From: Streptococcus urinalis 2285-97
GTDB taxonomy: Bacteria > Bacillota > Bacilli > Lactobacillales > Streptococcaceae
Direction of reading: 5' to 3'
DNA: 64,000 nucleotides
NCBI RefSeq assembly: GCF_000188055.2
Contig: NZ_AEUZ02000001.1
Coordinates: forward strand, 1,068,001-1,132,000
Shown: piece by piece, positions 45,837-55,700 of the stretch
Position numbering within the stretch: the stretch's first letter is position 1
Layout: each line of letters starts with the position of its first letter
The notes under the pieces: generated by a model
The model's input: only the letters and a program-made list of their open reading frames with translations
Told to the model about the DNA's origin: nothing
Databases searched by the model: none
Position numbers and translations under genes: made by a program

Positions 45837-48446
45837 CTATTCAAATGATAAATAATTTTCAAAAATTATTTTTTCTACCTCTTTTTTAATTAATTCTTTT
45901 TCATAAATACCAATCATTACACTATCATAATTTTTAAGTTCATCAGCAATCCCATCTAAATACGTATCTAGTGTCAATTGATTTCTTTTAAGATAATTAA
46001 GTAAAGCAAACTTAAAATCCTCTTTATAATCTTTATCATTAACAATTCTTAAATATTGATTCCCTTGACCTTCTGTCAATTTTAAAGTAAAAAATTTCAA
46101 TAAAGACCCATCGAGGCTATATTTATAACCACTCAATCTATATTCAGCTTTTTCTTTAATAATATTAACCATAAATTCTTTTTCATCATGCTTTTCATCC
46201 CTCCACCATTTCCAATGTAAAAGTTTTTCAAGCAACAAAATTGAACTTAAAGGTAACTTTCCAAAATCATAAGAAGTTAGTAATTCCATATTATTTAGTA
46301 AAAAGTTACTCATAGATGAATTCAAAGTTTTATAGTCATCAGTGTAGCTAGGAAATAAATTAGGGGTTTGAGACAGACCTATTAGGTATTGTTCAACTAA
46401 ATCTTGTTTTTCCCATCTTTCTTGCAACTCCACTCTTCTAAAACCATGTGTATTGGTAGACAATATACTTTGAACTACTATGAGTTTTAATTTAGGAATC
46501 CCTTTGAAATCTTTCAAAAACTCATCATCAAATAGTTCAATATCTCTTGTCTTAAATACCTTTCCAAGAACTTTCGAACCAAGACTCTTACCATATTTAA
46601 TCTCATTGATTATTGAAACCATATCATTATAGATTTTTTCTCTTTCTTCTTTTATTGGTGGTAAAACTTCTGATAGAATCTCTATGTAACTTTCAACACT
46701 CGAATCCCAATTCGAATTTTCTGGATAAAGCAATTGGTACAAAGCAAATGCTCCACGATAATTAGCAGACATGGTTTTTACTATTTCTAACAAATTCGTA
46801 AATTGTGAGTTATTGTTATCGATATATTCAAAGTGATCAGTTAGGTACTTGAAGCAAGTTTTGGAATAACCAATCTTATTATCATAGTCTCGGATGATTA
46901 CTTCATCACTATCTCCAAAAGAATCTAATATAATTTCAGGTTCTCTTAAATTAGGAAGAAATACATCTGATAGATTATCCGAACTTCTATATTTATCAAA
47001 AAGAATATTCCAAACATTTTCTTCATATTCATCATAATAGTCTCTAATCTCATTACGTTTAATATAATACTGTCTTCCGTCTTTACAATGGAATTCAATT
47101 TTAAGTATATTTGGATACAAAGAAATATATATATTATTACTATCAGATTTATATTTAATCTCGGAATAGTATGATGAATAAAATACATCTATCTTTTCGA
47201 TTTCCTCATAATAACTTTTAGAAATTCTAAGATTAGAAGTAGAGATTGTTTTTTCAAAAATAAATTCACCGCCTGGGTTATCCGTTTCCCAATAATTTTC
47301 CCTAATATTATTTTGAGAAATCTTTTCCTGAATTAGGTATACCATCTGAGAAATTGATTGTTTATTTTTAGCCATTTTCGCTATTTTTTTAAACATATAA
47401 ATATGTATATTATTAATCTCACTAAATTCATACGAATTAAGTGATAATCGTTTGATTTTATGGTTACACTCTACATCTAAAATAGGTTTCTTATTAAAAA
47501 TACCCCCCCTGGATTCAAAGATACATTCACTCTCTATCCAGCGTGTATCCTTTTTAATCAATTTATCAAATATTTGAGCATCTAATTTAAATAAAGTAAT
47601 AGCAAAAGAAATCAATTTGTCATCTTTAAAATCAATATTAGATATTAAATCGTATTTCTCTTTTATAAAGTACTTATAATTGACTATATCTCTATCTTCA
47701 AATTTGTCAAGAAGTTCAGTATCTATAATTTTTAAGTAAATAACTTTTAAAAATATAATTTTGTCTATGTTATTGTCAATATTAGACAAATCCATCTTGA
47801 CTTGTCTAAAATAACTCTCCCTTGCTCCGTAGGAAAATTTTTGCTTGATTAATTTATTAAAGTATTTATTATATCTATTTTCAATATCCGATTTAATAAC
47901 TTCTTTCAGACCTCCATCTGTTTTTTTGTTAATAAATATGGTTATTTTTGCGACTTTTAAACTAAACTTCAAAAGAAAAATAAATAAAATCAGTAGGAAC
48001 CCAACTACAGACTGCCAAATATATTGATAGTGAATAGCAACTGATAAGTTGACTTTAACCATGAGAGGAAGAACAATCGATAGTAATAATGAACCAAAGA
48101 ATTCCCAACTATTTGTTACATGGTACCAAACATTGCTTTTTGTCAAAAAATCCATTTTTTGATAGCCTAAGTAGGTTCCATTCTCTTTATTATCATACCC
48201 AACCATGAATTGTAGAAAACCGACATAAACTCCAAAACTTGCCCATATTGTCAAGACTAGAGAAAATAGTGATAATAAATCTAAATTGTTATCGCTAGTT
48301 TGAAATAATAAAATCTCATATTGATTGCATACCCAATAAATATAACTCACAATTGACCAAAATAATATATGGGAAAAAATTTTGATTTTAACACCTGAAA
48401 TTAATTCATCCATAAAAATTGAAAATCTAAGCCAAAAAAACTTCAT
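45837..48446 (-). CDS. Large unrecognised membrane protein (ICE cargo)
   Basis: 869 aa from the ATG at 48444-48446 (MKFFWLRFSIFMDEL); a second ATG at 48411-48413 (MDELISGVK) is equally possible, and neither has a good ribosome site. Four hydrophobic helices lie in the first about 180 residues; the remaining about 690 look cytoplasmic, rich in I, N, K, D and Y, with no motif I recognise: no P-loop, no nuclease, protease or TIR signature. Base composition is markedly AT-rich beside its ICE neighbours. A single large gene with an N-terminal membrane block and a long C-terminal body, dropped into an ICE between duplicate terminators, would suit a defence or abortive-infection gene, but that is a guess. 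Confidence 0.75.
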   Translation of the reverse strand: MKFFWLRFSIFMDELISGVKIKIFSHILFWSIVSYIYWVCNQYEILLFQTSDNNLDLLSLFSLVLTIWASFGVYVGFLQFMVGYDNKENGTYLGYQKMDFLTKSNVWYHVTNSWEFFGSLLLSIVLPLMVKVNLSVAIHYQYIWQSVVGFLLILFIFLLKFSLKVAKITIFINKKTDGGLKEVIKSDIENRYNKYFNKLIKQKFSYGARESYFRQVKMDLSNIDNNIDKIIFLKVIYLKIIDTELLDKFEDRDIVNYKYFIKEKYDLISNIDFKDDKLISFAITLFKLDAQIFDKLIKKDTRWIESECIFESRGGIFNKKPILDVECNHKIKRLSLNSYEFSEINNIHIYMFKKIAKMAKNKQSISQMVYLIQEKISQNNIRENYWETDNPGGEFIFEKTISTSNLRISKSYYEEIEKIDVFYSSYYSEIKYKSDSNNIYISLYPNILKIEFHCKDGRQYYIKRNEIRDYYDEYEENVWNILFDKYRSSDNLSDVFLPNLREPEIILDSFGDSDEVIIRDYDNKIGYSKTCFKYLTDHFEYIDNNNSQFTNLLEIVKTMSANYRGAFALYQLLYPENSNWDSSVESYIEILSEVLPPIKEEREKIYNDMVSIINEIKYGKSLGSKVLGKVFKTRDIELFDDEFLKDFKGIPKLKLIVVQSILSTNTHGFRRVELQERWEKQDLVEQYLIGLSQTPNLFPSYTDDYKTLNSSMSNFLLNNMELLTSYDFGKLPLSSILLLEKLLHWKWWRDEKHDEKEFMVNIIKEKAEYRLSGYKYSLDGSLLKFFTLKLTEGQGNQYLRIVNDKDYKEDFKFALLNYLKRNQLTLDTYLDGIADELKNYDSVMIGIYEKELIKKEVEKIIFENYLSFE

Positions 48447-48450
48447 TATA

Positions 48451-48482
48451 TAGGACAGTACAAAAATAGGACAGTACAAAAA
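48451..48482. repeat. 16-bp tandem duplication before the large membrane protein
   Basis: TAGGACAGTACAAAAA occurs twice head to tail (48451-48466 and 48467-48482). On the minus strand each copy reads TTTTTGTACTGTCCTA, the second running into TATAATG where the gene begins. It may be a duplicated control site or a scar of insertion. Confidence 0.85.
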
Positions 48483-48616
48483 TAATTATTGGGAAATATA
48501 GGATTAATTTTTCAAGCAAACAAAACACCTCTTCTTTTTTCTAATCATTAATGATTATACCTGATATATATAAGGCACACAATCACTATTACGAGTTCGT
48601 TTCAAAAATAATCTAT
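48483..48616. other. AT-rich leader upstream of the large membrane protein
   Basis: About 130 bases without an open frame. It contains the short inverted repeat CTAATCATTAATGATTA-like at about 48541-48556. No convincing -35/-10 pair for the minus strand was found. Confidence 0.3.
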
Positions 48617-48645
48617 AGAAAAGGACTACCTAACTTAGGTAATCC
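48617..48645 (-). terminator. Terminator hairpin, copy 2 of a direct repeat
   Basis: Same 28-base sequence as 45773-45800 with one inserted T in the loop. It follows the 96-aa gene, so it is probably the original ICE terminator, with the other copy arising with the insertion. Confidence 0.8.
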
Positions 48646-48652
48646 CATTACG

Positions 48653-48943
48653 TTATGCCATCCGACTTCTAACAACTTTTCTAACAAGTCCAAAGACAAG
48701 TAAAAGATTAAAAATAATATAGAAAGTGGTAAAGCTCAAAATACCATTGGTGGCTAAATCTTCCACATAGAGGTATCGTTCTGTAAAAAAGAGGTAAATT
48801 CCATAGACTTCTGTGAAAGCTAAAAATCCGATTAAACCAATGACAAATAAGCTTCCAAGCATCTTCGCAATCTGGTAAAGGACAAGCAAAATAAGCCCTG
48901 TTGCTGCGATAATGAAAAGACTTTGAATAATTTGTTCAATCAT
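48653..48943 (-). CDS. Small ICE membrane protein
   Basis: 96 aa with three hydrophobic helices (about 6-26, 30-52, 68-88). GAGGTACAGAT precedes the ATG. Part of the ICE operon between the SNF2 gene and the TcpC-like gene. Function unknown; it may join the transfer channel. Confidence 0.7.
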   Translation of the reverse strand: MIEQIIQSLFIIAATGLILLVLYQIAKMLGSLFVIGLIGFLAFTEVYGIYLFFTERYLYVEDLATNGILSFTTFYIIFNLLLVFGLVRKVVRSRMA

Positions 48944-48957
48944 ATCTGTACCTCTTT

Positions 48958-49257
48958 CTACGCTAATTGCTTACAATAATAATCTGCCTGTCCCTTGTCT
49001 AGGTCATCCAGTTGTGCCACTAGGTTAAGATACTCTTCTTTGGTGACCTCATCTAAGTCTGGAAAGTCATTCTCACGAGTCATGATAATTACCTCTAATT
49101 GACCAATGATTTCTCGCTTTGAAAAGCTGTAATCAAGGGTTTCATCTTCATATTGTTCCTTTAGGACTTGATAGTTAGCTCGGTCTTCGGAGCTTGTAAA
49201 ACCTTGTGCTAACCATTCTTCTAATTGGTAACGTATATCTTCTACTGTCTGGGTCAT
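48958..49257 (-). CDS. Small acidic ICE protein
   Basis: 99 aa from the ATG at 49255-49257 (MTQTVEDIRYQLEEWLAQGF), with AAGGAG at 8 bases; a TTG two codons upstream is not needed. Strongly acidic and helical, no membrane segment. Conserved next to the SNF2 gene in this ICE family; function unknown. Confidence 0.7.
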   Translation of the reverse strand: MTQTVEDIRYQLEEWLAQGFTSSEDRANYQVLKEQYEDETLDYSFSKREIIGQLEVIIMTRENDFPDLDEVTKEEYLNLVAQLDDLDKGQADYYCKQLA

Positions 49258-49326
49258 AATCAATTCTCCTTTGATGATTTCTTAATGTCATTTTACCGCG
49301 CTCATTATTTTTTGTCAGCCTTTTTC

Positions 49327-50270
49327 TTAAAAATCAAGCGAAAGTTGTTGGTCCTGTTGCGGTTGGATCGCTTCATTGAACTTAGCTAGGGCTGCATCAA
49401 TTTCCTCAACCTCTGCTTCTTGTTCAACCAAAGGGGCAAGGATGTCATATCTGGCTTTAACCAGCTGATAATCCTCTTCTTTAGGAAAGACCTTTTCCAC
49501 TTCAACCCTTGCGACTGATAGCTTATCTTTCAAATTGTTAGCCATTTCTTCTGTCTTTTCTTGGTCTTCTAGGATATGGTCAATGGCATTAGTAATGTGT
49601 TGGATGGTTCCCACATCTGATTTCAAGTCTAAAGAGACAGAATACTGGTTGCTTCCTGAAATGGTTAAAGACACCATATCTGGCAAGGGCTCACTAGGAC
49701 TTCTGGTTGCCATTTTAAGCTCAAACCCTCTAAAGGTTGCAAGCGTTCTTACTTCTTTGGTTTCAGAACGGTTATAGGTAATGAGTTTACGTAGATAGTC
49801 TCCAGCTTCTGCACGGTTATCCATCATCTGATTATCAAATCGCATGGCAAAATCTTGTGACTTAGTTTCTAAGGATTGGGCAATATCTCGGTCATATTGA
49901 CTAAGGCGTTTCTCTAATACAGGGAGGTTCTGCTCACAGTAAGAAATGGTATGGCGATACTCATCTTTGGAGCGATTAAAGGCACGCTTTTGATTGTCCA
50001 ATACCGTCAACTCATTCTCTAGTTCCATTTTTAGTTTGAGATAAGGATTACCTGTCGCTAAAGCCTTAAAGTCTGAAGCAGTCATGGTTTGTTCATCAAT
50101 GTCTTCTGCCGACCGTACTGGGTCTTTAGAGGTCATGATTTGCGTGATATATTTGAGTTTATTCTCCTGAGTTTGCCAGAGGTAGTTGTCGAAGCTCCCT
50201 TTCGTAATGTAATGGTAAATATCTACCTCTTGGTGCATATTGCCTTGACGAATTAACCTACCATTGCGTT
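49327..50270 (-). CDS. SNF2 helicase gene, exon 2
   Basis: C-terminal 314 codons of the split methylase/SNF2 protein. The first complete codons read QRNGRLIRQGNMHQEVDIYHYITKGSFDN, which is helicase motif VI (Q-R-x-G-R-x-x-R-Q-G), so without splicing the helicase cannot work. The tail (about 100-300) is charged coiled coil. The first base is the A that follows the intron end. Upstream sequence in the same frame inside the intron is not exon. Confidence 0.85.
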
Positions 50271-50331
50271 GTAGGCTAAGTATCCAGCGCCTTACCGTAT
50301 TACTACGGCAGGTTTCCAAATACTCGCCCCC

Positions 50332-50365
50332 GAACCGTACGTACACCTCTCAATGTATACGGCTC
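50332..50365 (-). other. Group II intron domain V
   Basis: A 34-nt hairpin starting GAGCCGUAU and ending ACGUACGGUUC on the minus strand, with a GAGA tetraloop, the catalytic core of the ribozyme. It matches the consensus domain V closely. Domain VI follows and should hold the branch-point A near CUGGAUACUUAGCC. Confidence 0.93.
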
Positions 50366-50378
50366 TCCATTTATAAAC

Positions 50379-52190
50379 TCAATCTAACTTGCCATGATGT
50401 AATTTCTTATGGCAATCTTTACACAGTGCTATTGTTTTCCGTTGTCTAGAAATCATCAAACGTTCCCAAAAAGTTTTCCCTTTTAAATCCTTGAGTTTTC
50501 TCACATGATGGATTTCTAGGGAACTGTCGGTTGCTTGACAATATTCACAACGATTTGCTTTTAATCTATCAATTAGATTTGTACGACTGAAATATTTTGC
50601 CGTATTTGGCAAATTATCGTTTTCAAGGAAAGATTTCTTTTGACGTCTAAAACCTCCGTTATAGAAATAACGGGTCATTGTATCTCCTTTACGTCCAATA
50701 TACTGTACCCTGAATTGACCATCCTTTTTATATTTACGGATGATGTGAGATTTAGTCGTACGATACTTGGTCGCATAGGTTTTATACATGCTATATTCCA
50801 TAATATACTTAAAGCGATGGAGGATAGAACTGTTGTTAGCGATACAATAATAGTTATAAAAACCTCTTATTTCCGCATTGTAGCGTTCTAAAATCTCTAA
50901 ATCATCACAGTCTTTCATAAAATAACGAGCTGTTGGTTTCCAAACTTCGTGACCTCTATGATAAGTCATTTTCATAGCCCCATAGGACAGTAATCTATCT
51001 CGAATCGTTTCAATAGAAACCTCTAAAACCAATCTACCTGTATAATTTCTGACCAATCGCCCTACCGAATCACGTTTGGCTAAATTGGATTGGCGAATGT
51101 ACAGATGATAACCCAGAAACCTCGCTTTATCTCTTGCATTGGTAATCAGGGTTTTCTCTTCAGAGAGTTCCAATTTGAGAACCGTTTCCAAATAGTCCTT
51201 AATGTCTGCTTTAATACGACGAGCGTCCTCTTTACTTCCAATCACACCACAGATAAAATCATCTGCATATCGGGTATAGGTTAGACGCTTAAAACTACTA
51301 TCCATAGGGTCGCTATGAGGAATCAATACTCTTTCCTTTTCTAATTGACGAATACGTTGAATGGCTTCTTGGCGTTGGTTTTCCGTCGAAGTACACTCTA
51401 GTGTTCTTCTTGCTTTTCCCAGTGCAATCTCATTTTGGCGATATTCTGGGGTGCGTTTACGGTATTTCCCTTCACAGAAGTTCTTCACATAATCTGTCAT
51501 ATATTTATCAAACTTATCCAAATAGATATTGGCTAGAATTGGACTGATTATTCCTCCTTGTGGAGTTTCTGAGTAGGTTTTGTAGAATTTCCAATCTTCC
51601 ACATATCCTGCATTGAGAAATTTACGAATCAGGCGTAAGAAACGCTCATCCGTAATTCTTTCTCGTAGAATTTGAATCATCACATCGTGGTTGATATTAT
51701 CAAAAAACGATTTGATATCTCCTTCAATAAACCACTTTACTCCTGTATAGGTTTTCTGAATTTGAGTAAGTGCTGAATGACAGCTTTTATTCGGACGAAA
51801 ACCATGGGAAGAGGATTCAAATTGTCCCTCGTAGATGGATTCCAAAATCATTTTGATAACCTGTTGTAAGAGCTTATCATCAAATGATGGAATACCTAGT
51901 GGACGTGGCTTCCCATTCTTTTTAGGAATATAGGTTCGTCTTGATGGATGTGGCTGATAAGATTCATCTTTCAGGGAATCAATCAATTGGTCAATTCTAG
52001 CCATACTCATACCATCAATCGTCAACTCATCTACTCCAGGTGTCATGTGTCCTGGGTTAGCGTAAATCGTTTGATAGGCAACTAAGTACATTTCTTTGTT
52101 GTAAAGTAAGCGATAAAGTCGCTCAAATTGATAGTTTTTATCTTTACTGTGTTTTGTTAGATTGTTTAACACATTTTGAGGATTTCTCAT
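50379..52190 (-). CDS. ltrA: Group II intron-encoded reverse transcriptase/maturase
   Basis: 603 aa. RT domain with the catalytic YADD at 308-311 (TYTRYADDFICGV), QGGIISPILANIYLDKFD and SSHGFRPNKSCHSAL; a maturase (X) domain at about 400-510; and an intact C-terminal HNH endonuclease (CEYCQATDSSLEIHHVRKL, CKDCHKKLHHGK, about 545-603). It helps splicing and drives retrohoming. No frameshift or missing residue is visible. The ribosome site is distant (AAGGAAGG, about 17 bases). Confidence 0.93.
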   Translation of the reverse strand: MRNPQNVLNNLTKHSKDKNYQFERLYRLLYNKEMYLVAYQTIYANPGHMTPGVDELTIDGMSMARIDQLIDSLKDESYQPHPSRRTYIPKKNGKPRPLGIPSFDDKLLQQVIKMILESIYEGQFESSSHGFRPNKSCHSALTQIQKTYTGVKWFIEGDIKSFFDNINHDVMIQILRERITDERFLRLIRKFLNAGYVEDWKFYKTYSETPQGGIISPILANIYLDKFDKYMTDYVKNFCEGKYRKRTPEYRQNEIALGKARRTLECTSTENQRQEAIQRIRQLEKERVLIPHSDPMDSSFKRLTYTRYADDFICGVIGSKEDARRIKADIKDYLETVLKLELSEEKTLITNARDKARFLGYHLYIRQSNLAKRDSVGRLVRNYTGRLVLEVSIETIRDRLLSYGAMKMTYHRGHEVWKPTARYFMKDCDDLEILERYNAEIRGFYNYYCIANNSSILHRFKYIMEYSMYKTYATKYRTTKSHIIRKYKKDGQFRVQYIGRKGDTMTRYFYNGGFRRQKKSFLENDNLPNTAKYFSRTNLIDRLKANRCEYCQATDSSLEIHHVRKLKDLKGKTFWERLMISRQRKTIALCKDCHKKLHHGKLD

Positions 52191-52776
52191 GGTGTCTCAC
52201 ACACCTTCCTTTCCATAATGTTAATGTTATAAACTGTTCCCCTTCGCCATGTACGTGCCATTAACACGCTCGGACTACTATGTGAACTCCGTTACCTTAT
52301 CAAATATTCATAAACCTGATGTTTAATAGCTTTTACAAGCGTTTTGACTTAGGTAATCTCCGTTTAGCTGGTATAGTAACATAGCTTGATAATTTCTTCG
52401 GATAGGACGTTCATCTGTTTTCATTTACTATGAATACGCTATGGAATCCCTTTGCTTCATTATCTTATCCAGTGATAGTGAAGTTCCATAGTATGAGGGT
52501 TTTAGTTATCTTACCTCACAGTCCCGACACAGACCGTTTAGACTATCCTTCAATCAGTTTAGATTTTATCCTTATAATTATCTCAGTAACATCTGTTACA
52601 TTGTCATCTCCTCATTCAGTCGTGATGTGATAACTCATCAACTTATGAGTTTCCCAACGTGCTTTGTTCCCTGATATTTGGTTTCCCTCACAGGTTAGTT
52701 GGGTGATGATAGGCATTAAGGTCACGCCTACTACTTTGCCAAAAGTAGATTGACTATACCGCCTTTACGGACGCAC

Positions 52777-55700
52777 GAACAATATCAGAGGGACGCCAGG
52801 GAACGTCTAAATGGTGGACTGCTTTCATACGAGACTGCACGTTTAATCCTGTTCCACCTTTTTCCGTAGAAGTCATGAGAATCCTGACTTCCCCACTATT
52901 GATCTTGCGTGACAGAGAGTTTTTCTTGTCATCCGTATTAGCGTCATGGACAAAGGCAATTGCTTCTTTGGGAATCCCTCTATCCACTAAGAGGTCTTTC
53001 AATTCATTGTAAACGTCAAAGCCCTCTTCCTTATTCTTAGGCGTTCCAATATCTGAGAAAATCATCTGGGTAGCTTTATCATCTTCTCCCTCACGGTAAA
53101 TGCGTTCCACATTGTCCACTACTTGAAGAATCTTCTGATTGTCCGATAAGGTATAGGCTGGGTCAATGAGGCGCATATCAATAGCTAGTTTTCTAGCTTC
53201 CCCAGTTATCTTTAACATGTTATCGACACTAGGGTCAACGCTGCCTGACTTGATAGCGTCTGAACGGTCAACCAACTCTTCAAGGTAGTATTTCTGAGCT
53301 TCTGTCAATTCGCTCTCCACCGCAATAACTTTAGCTTCAGGTACAGGTAAATCAAGCATATCTGAGGTCTGAATATCAGCTGTTTCCTTATAAATCCGCA
53401 TGAGTTCAGGCAGGTTCACAAACTTCTTAAAGCGTTTCTTAGGTTGGTATTTATCACCTGTCGGTGCTAGTTCCATAGCGTTTTCGATATTCCCAAAAGT
53501 TCCAACCCATGAGTCAAAGTTTGAGACTTGATACCGTTCTAAGACATCTGGTTGAATATAGCTCATCATGGTATAGAGTTCACTAATAGAGTTAGAGACT
53601 GGAGTTCCTGTCGCAAAAACCACGTTACGATAATCATGTTCTCCTTGAACCTGTCTGACCTTCATTTCCATATCCACGTTCTTTTTAGAAGTCGTGTTGG
53701 TAATTCCAGCCACATTCCCAAGGCCTGTAATGGGTCTGATATTCTTAAAATGGTGAGCCTCGTCCACAAAGAGAAAGTCAATGCCTAGATTTTCAAATTC
53801 AATAAAGGTATCACGTTCCAGTTTTTGGAGTTCTTCTAATTGGTGTTCCAAACCTTTGATGGAACGCTCTGCTTCTTTGACCGTATAATCACTATCACTG
53901 CCTTGCTTGATGTCACGGAGTTGTTGTAGCTTATCTTGGATATAAGTCACCTGCTTTTCATGGCTCATAGGGATTTTTTCAAACTGGGAATCCCCAATGA
54001 CAATAGCATCGTAGTCCCCTGTGATGATCCGTGACACAAATTGCTTGCGTTTAGCTTTCGCAAAATCTTTCATGGTCGTCACATAAACATTCTTCGTTGG
54101 GAAGAACTTCATGATTTCTTGGCCAAACTGAGCGGTCAGACTTGATGGCACCACATAAAGAGGCTTATGCACCATACCCAATTCTTTCAGTTTGAATCCT
54201 GCCCCAAGCATGGTTAAGGTCTTACCTGAACCCACTTCATGAGCTAAAAGCGCTCGTTTTTCTTCCACAATCCGTTGAATAGCATTCTTTTGGTGAGGGC
54301 GTAAGGAAATATTCTGGGCAAGCCCATCAATGGTTAAATGGCTGCCATCATAAACTTTTGAGACTGTACGATTATAAAGGCTATTATAGGTCTCTTCAAT
54401 CATCTGTTGCACCTCTAGGTAACTAGCCACAAAATCTTGGAAGAGTTCTTGAAGTTGTGTTTCCTTAGCACGAAGAACCGTTGTCTTCTCCACGTCTGTC
54501 ACATGCTTTTTCTTATCCCCGTCTTCCACTTGTTTGGTGATGGTTGGTTGATTGGAATTAAGCAGGTTTTCAAAGATTTTTCGGCCACTATCATAGCGTG
54601 AACCAGGCACACCTAAACTTCTATCCGTTGCGGTAGAATACCTAAAGGCAAACTTGGATTGGTAGGACATCGTCCCATCAATCGGACTGACTTCAAGAAC
54701 AGTTGATACTTCTTGATCAGTCGGGTCAAATGTTTGTCCCATAAAGATTTCTTGGGCAAATTTCCCATAAACGACTAGAGGAATCCAGCGTGAGCCAATC
54801 CGATAATCAATATCAGCTAAGGTCACACGTCGTGGTTTCACATCTTCTAAGAGACCTTGATAATAGACCCAAGGAAAATCAGAGTTGTCTTCTTTAATGA
54901 GTAAGTCCACAACCTCTAACTTAGTCACCACATCCCCTGATAAGAAATCCTGCCGAGATACATAGACCACTTCCCTATCGTTTAGATAGCGTTCTGGGTC
55001 TGGAACAATAGCGTCTCCTAATTCCTCAATCAAAGTCGTTTTAGAGTCTGTTTGATAAATAGACATCATGTAATCCAAATCTACCCCACGACCATCTGCT
55101 AGACTAGAATTGAGAGCGTCAAGGGCAGAAGAAACTGCCGTTACTTCCTTTTCAGGACGAACTAGGGCTTTCTCAAAAGCCAGAGACTTGGTATAAATAA
55201 CTGTCTTCCCACTCGGGTCAAGGCTTTCATCTTCTAAACTCGCAAGAAGGGAATACTTATCATCACTGTCAAAAAGGTTATGATTCACAGCACTATTGAC
55301 ATAACCAAAGCGTTTCACAAAACTATCATAGGCTTGATTGAGTTTTCCAAGTAAGTGTGCAAACTCTTCCTTGTCATAATCATAGTAACGTTGAATGGCG
55401 ATGACCTCTTGGTAAGCATTTCGAATATCAACCATCCCTTTAATCCGTGCTACTTCTTTCTCTGACAAGGGAGCTTCATAGAAAACCGTCTTTTTGAAGT
55501 AGCCCTTAAATCGCCCACGTTTGGTGGCTTCTTCTGTCACATACACATCAAGAGCAGTGCTATCGGTGACTTCGAGGTCATTAAAGCGGTCAATCTGTTT
55601 TTGCGAATGCTTGGTATCCCAAGCCTTAAAGGTCCCCTCCTCGTCCACATAGTAGCTAATCTCCTCGGTCTTAGTCCCAACACGGATTCCCTTATTATCT

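Larger units (their letters stand above)
50271..52776 (-). mobile_element. Group II intron inserted in the SNF2 gene
   Basis: 2506 bp. The 5' end reads GUGCG (complement of 52776-52772) and the 3' end finishes ...GCCUAC (ending at 50271), matching the GUGYG/AY rule. It holds a reverse transcriptase gene in domain IV, a textbook domain V and a domain VI. Removal joins GAT ATT GTT C to AA CGC AAT GG, giving D-I-V-Q-R-N-G in perfect frame. The 5' domains I-III occupy about 52191-52776. All parts look intact, so it should splice. Confidence 0.93.

Noticed and set aside
48451..48482. Two repeats considered as the start of a CRISPR or iteron array
   Set aside because: Only two units, directly adjacent with no spacer, and no cas or rep gene nearby.
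50271..50346. In-frame extension of SNF2 exon 2 upstream into the intron (MYVRFGGEYLETC...)
   Set aside because: This stretch is intron domain V/VI; the helicase motif resumes only at 50270.
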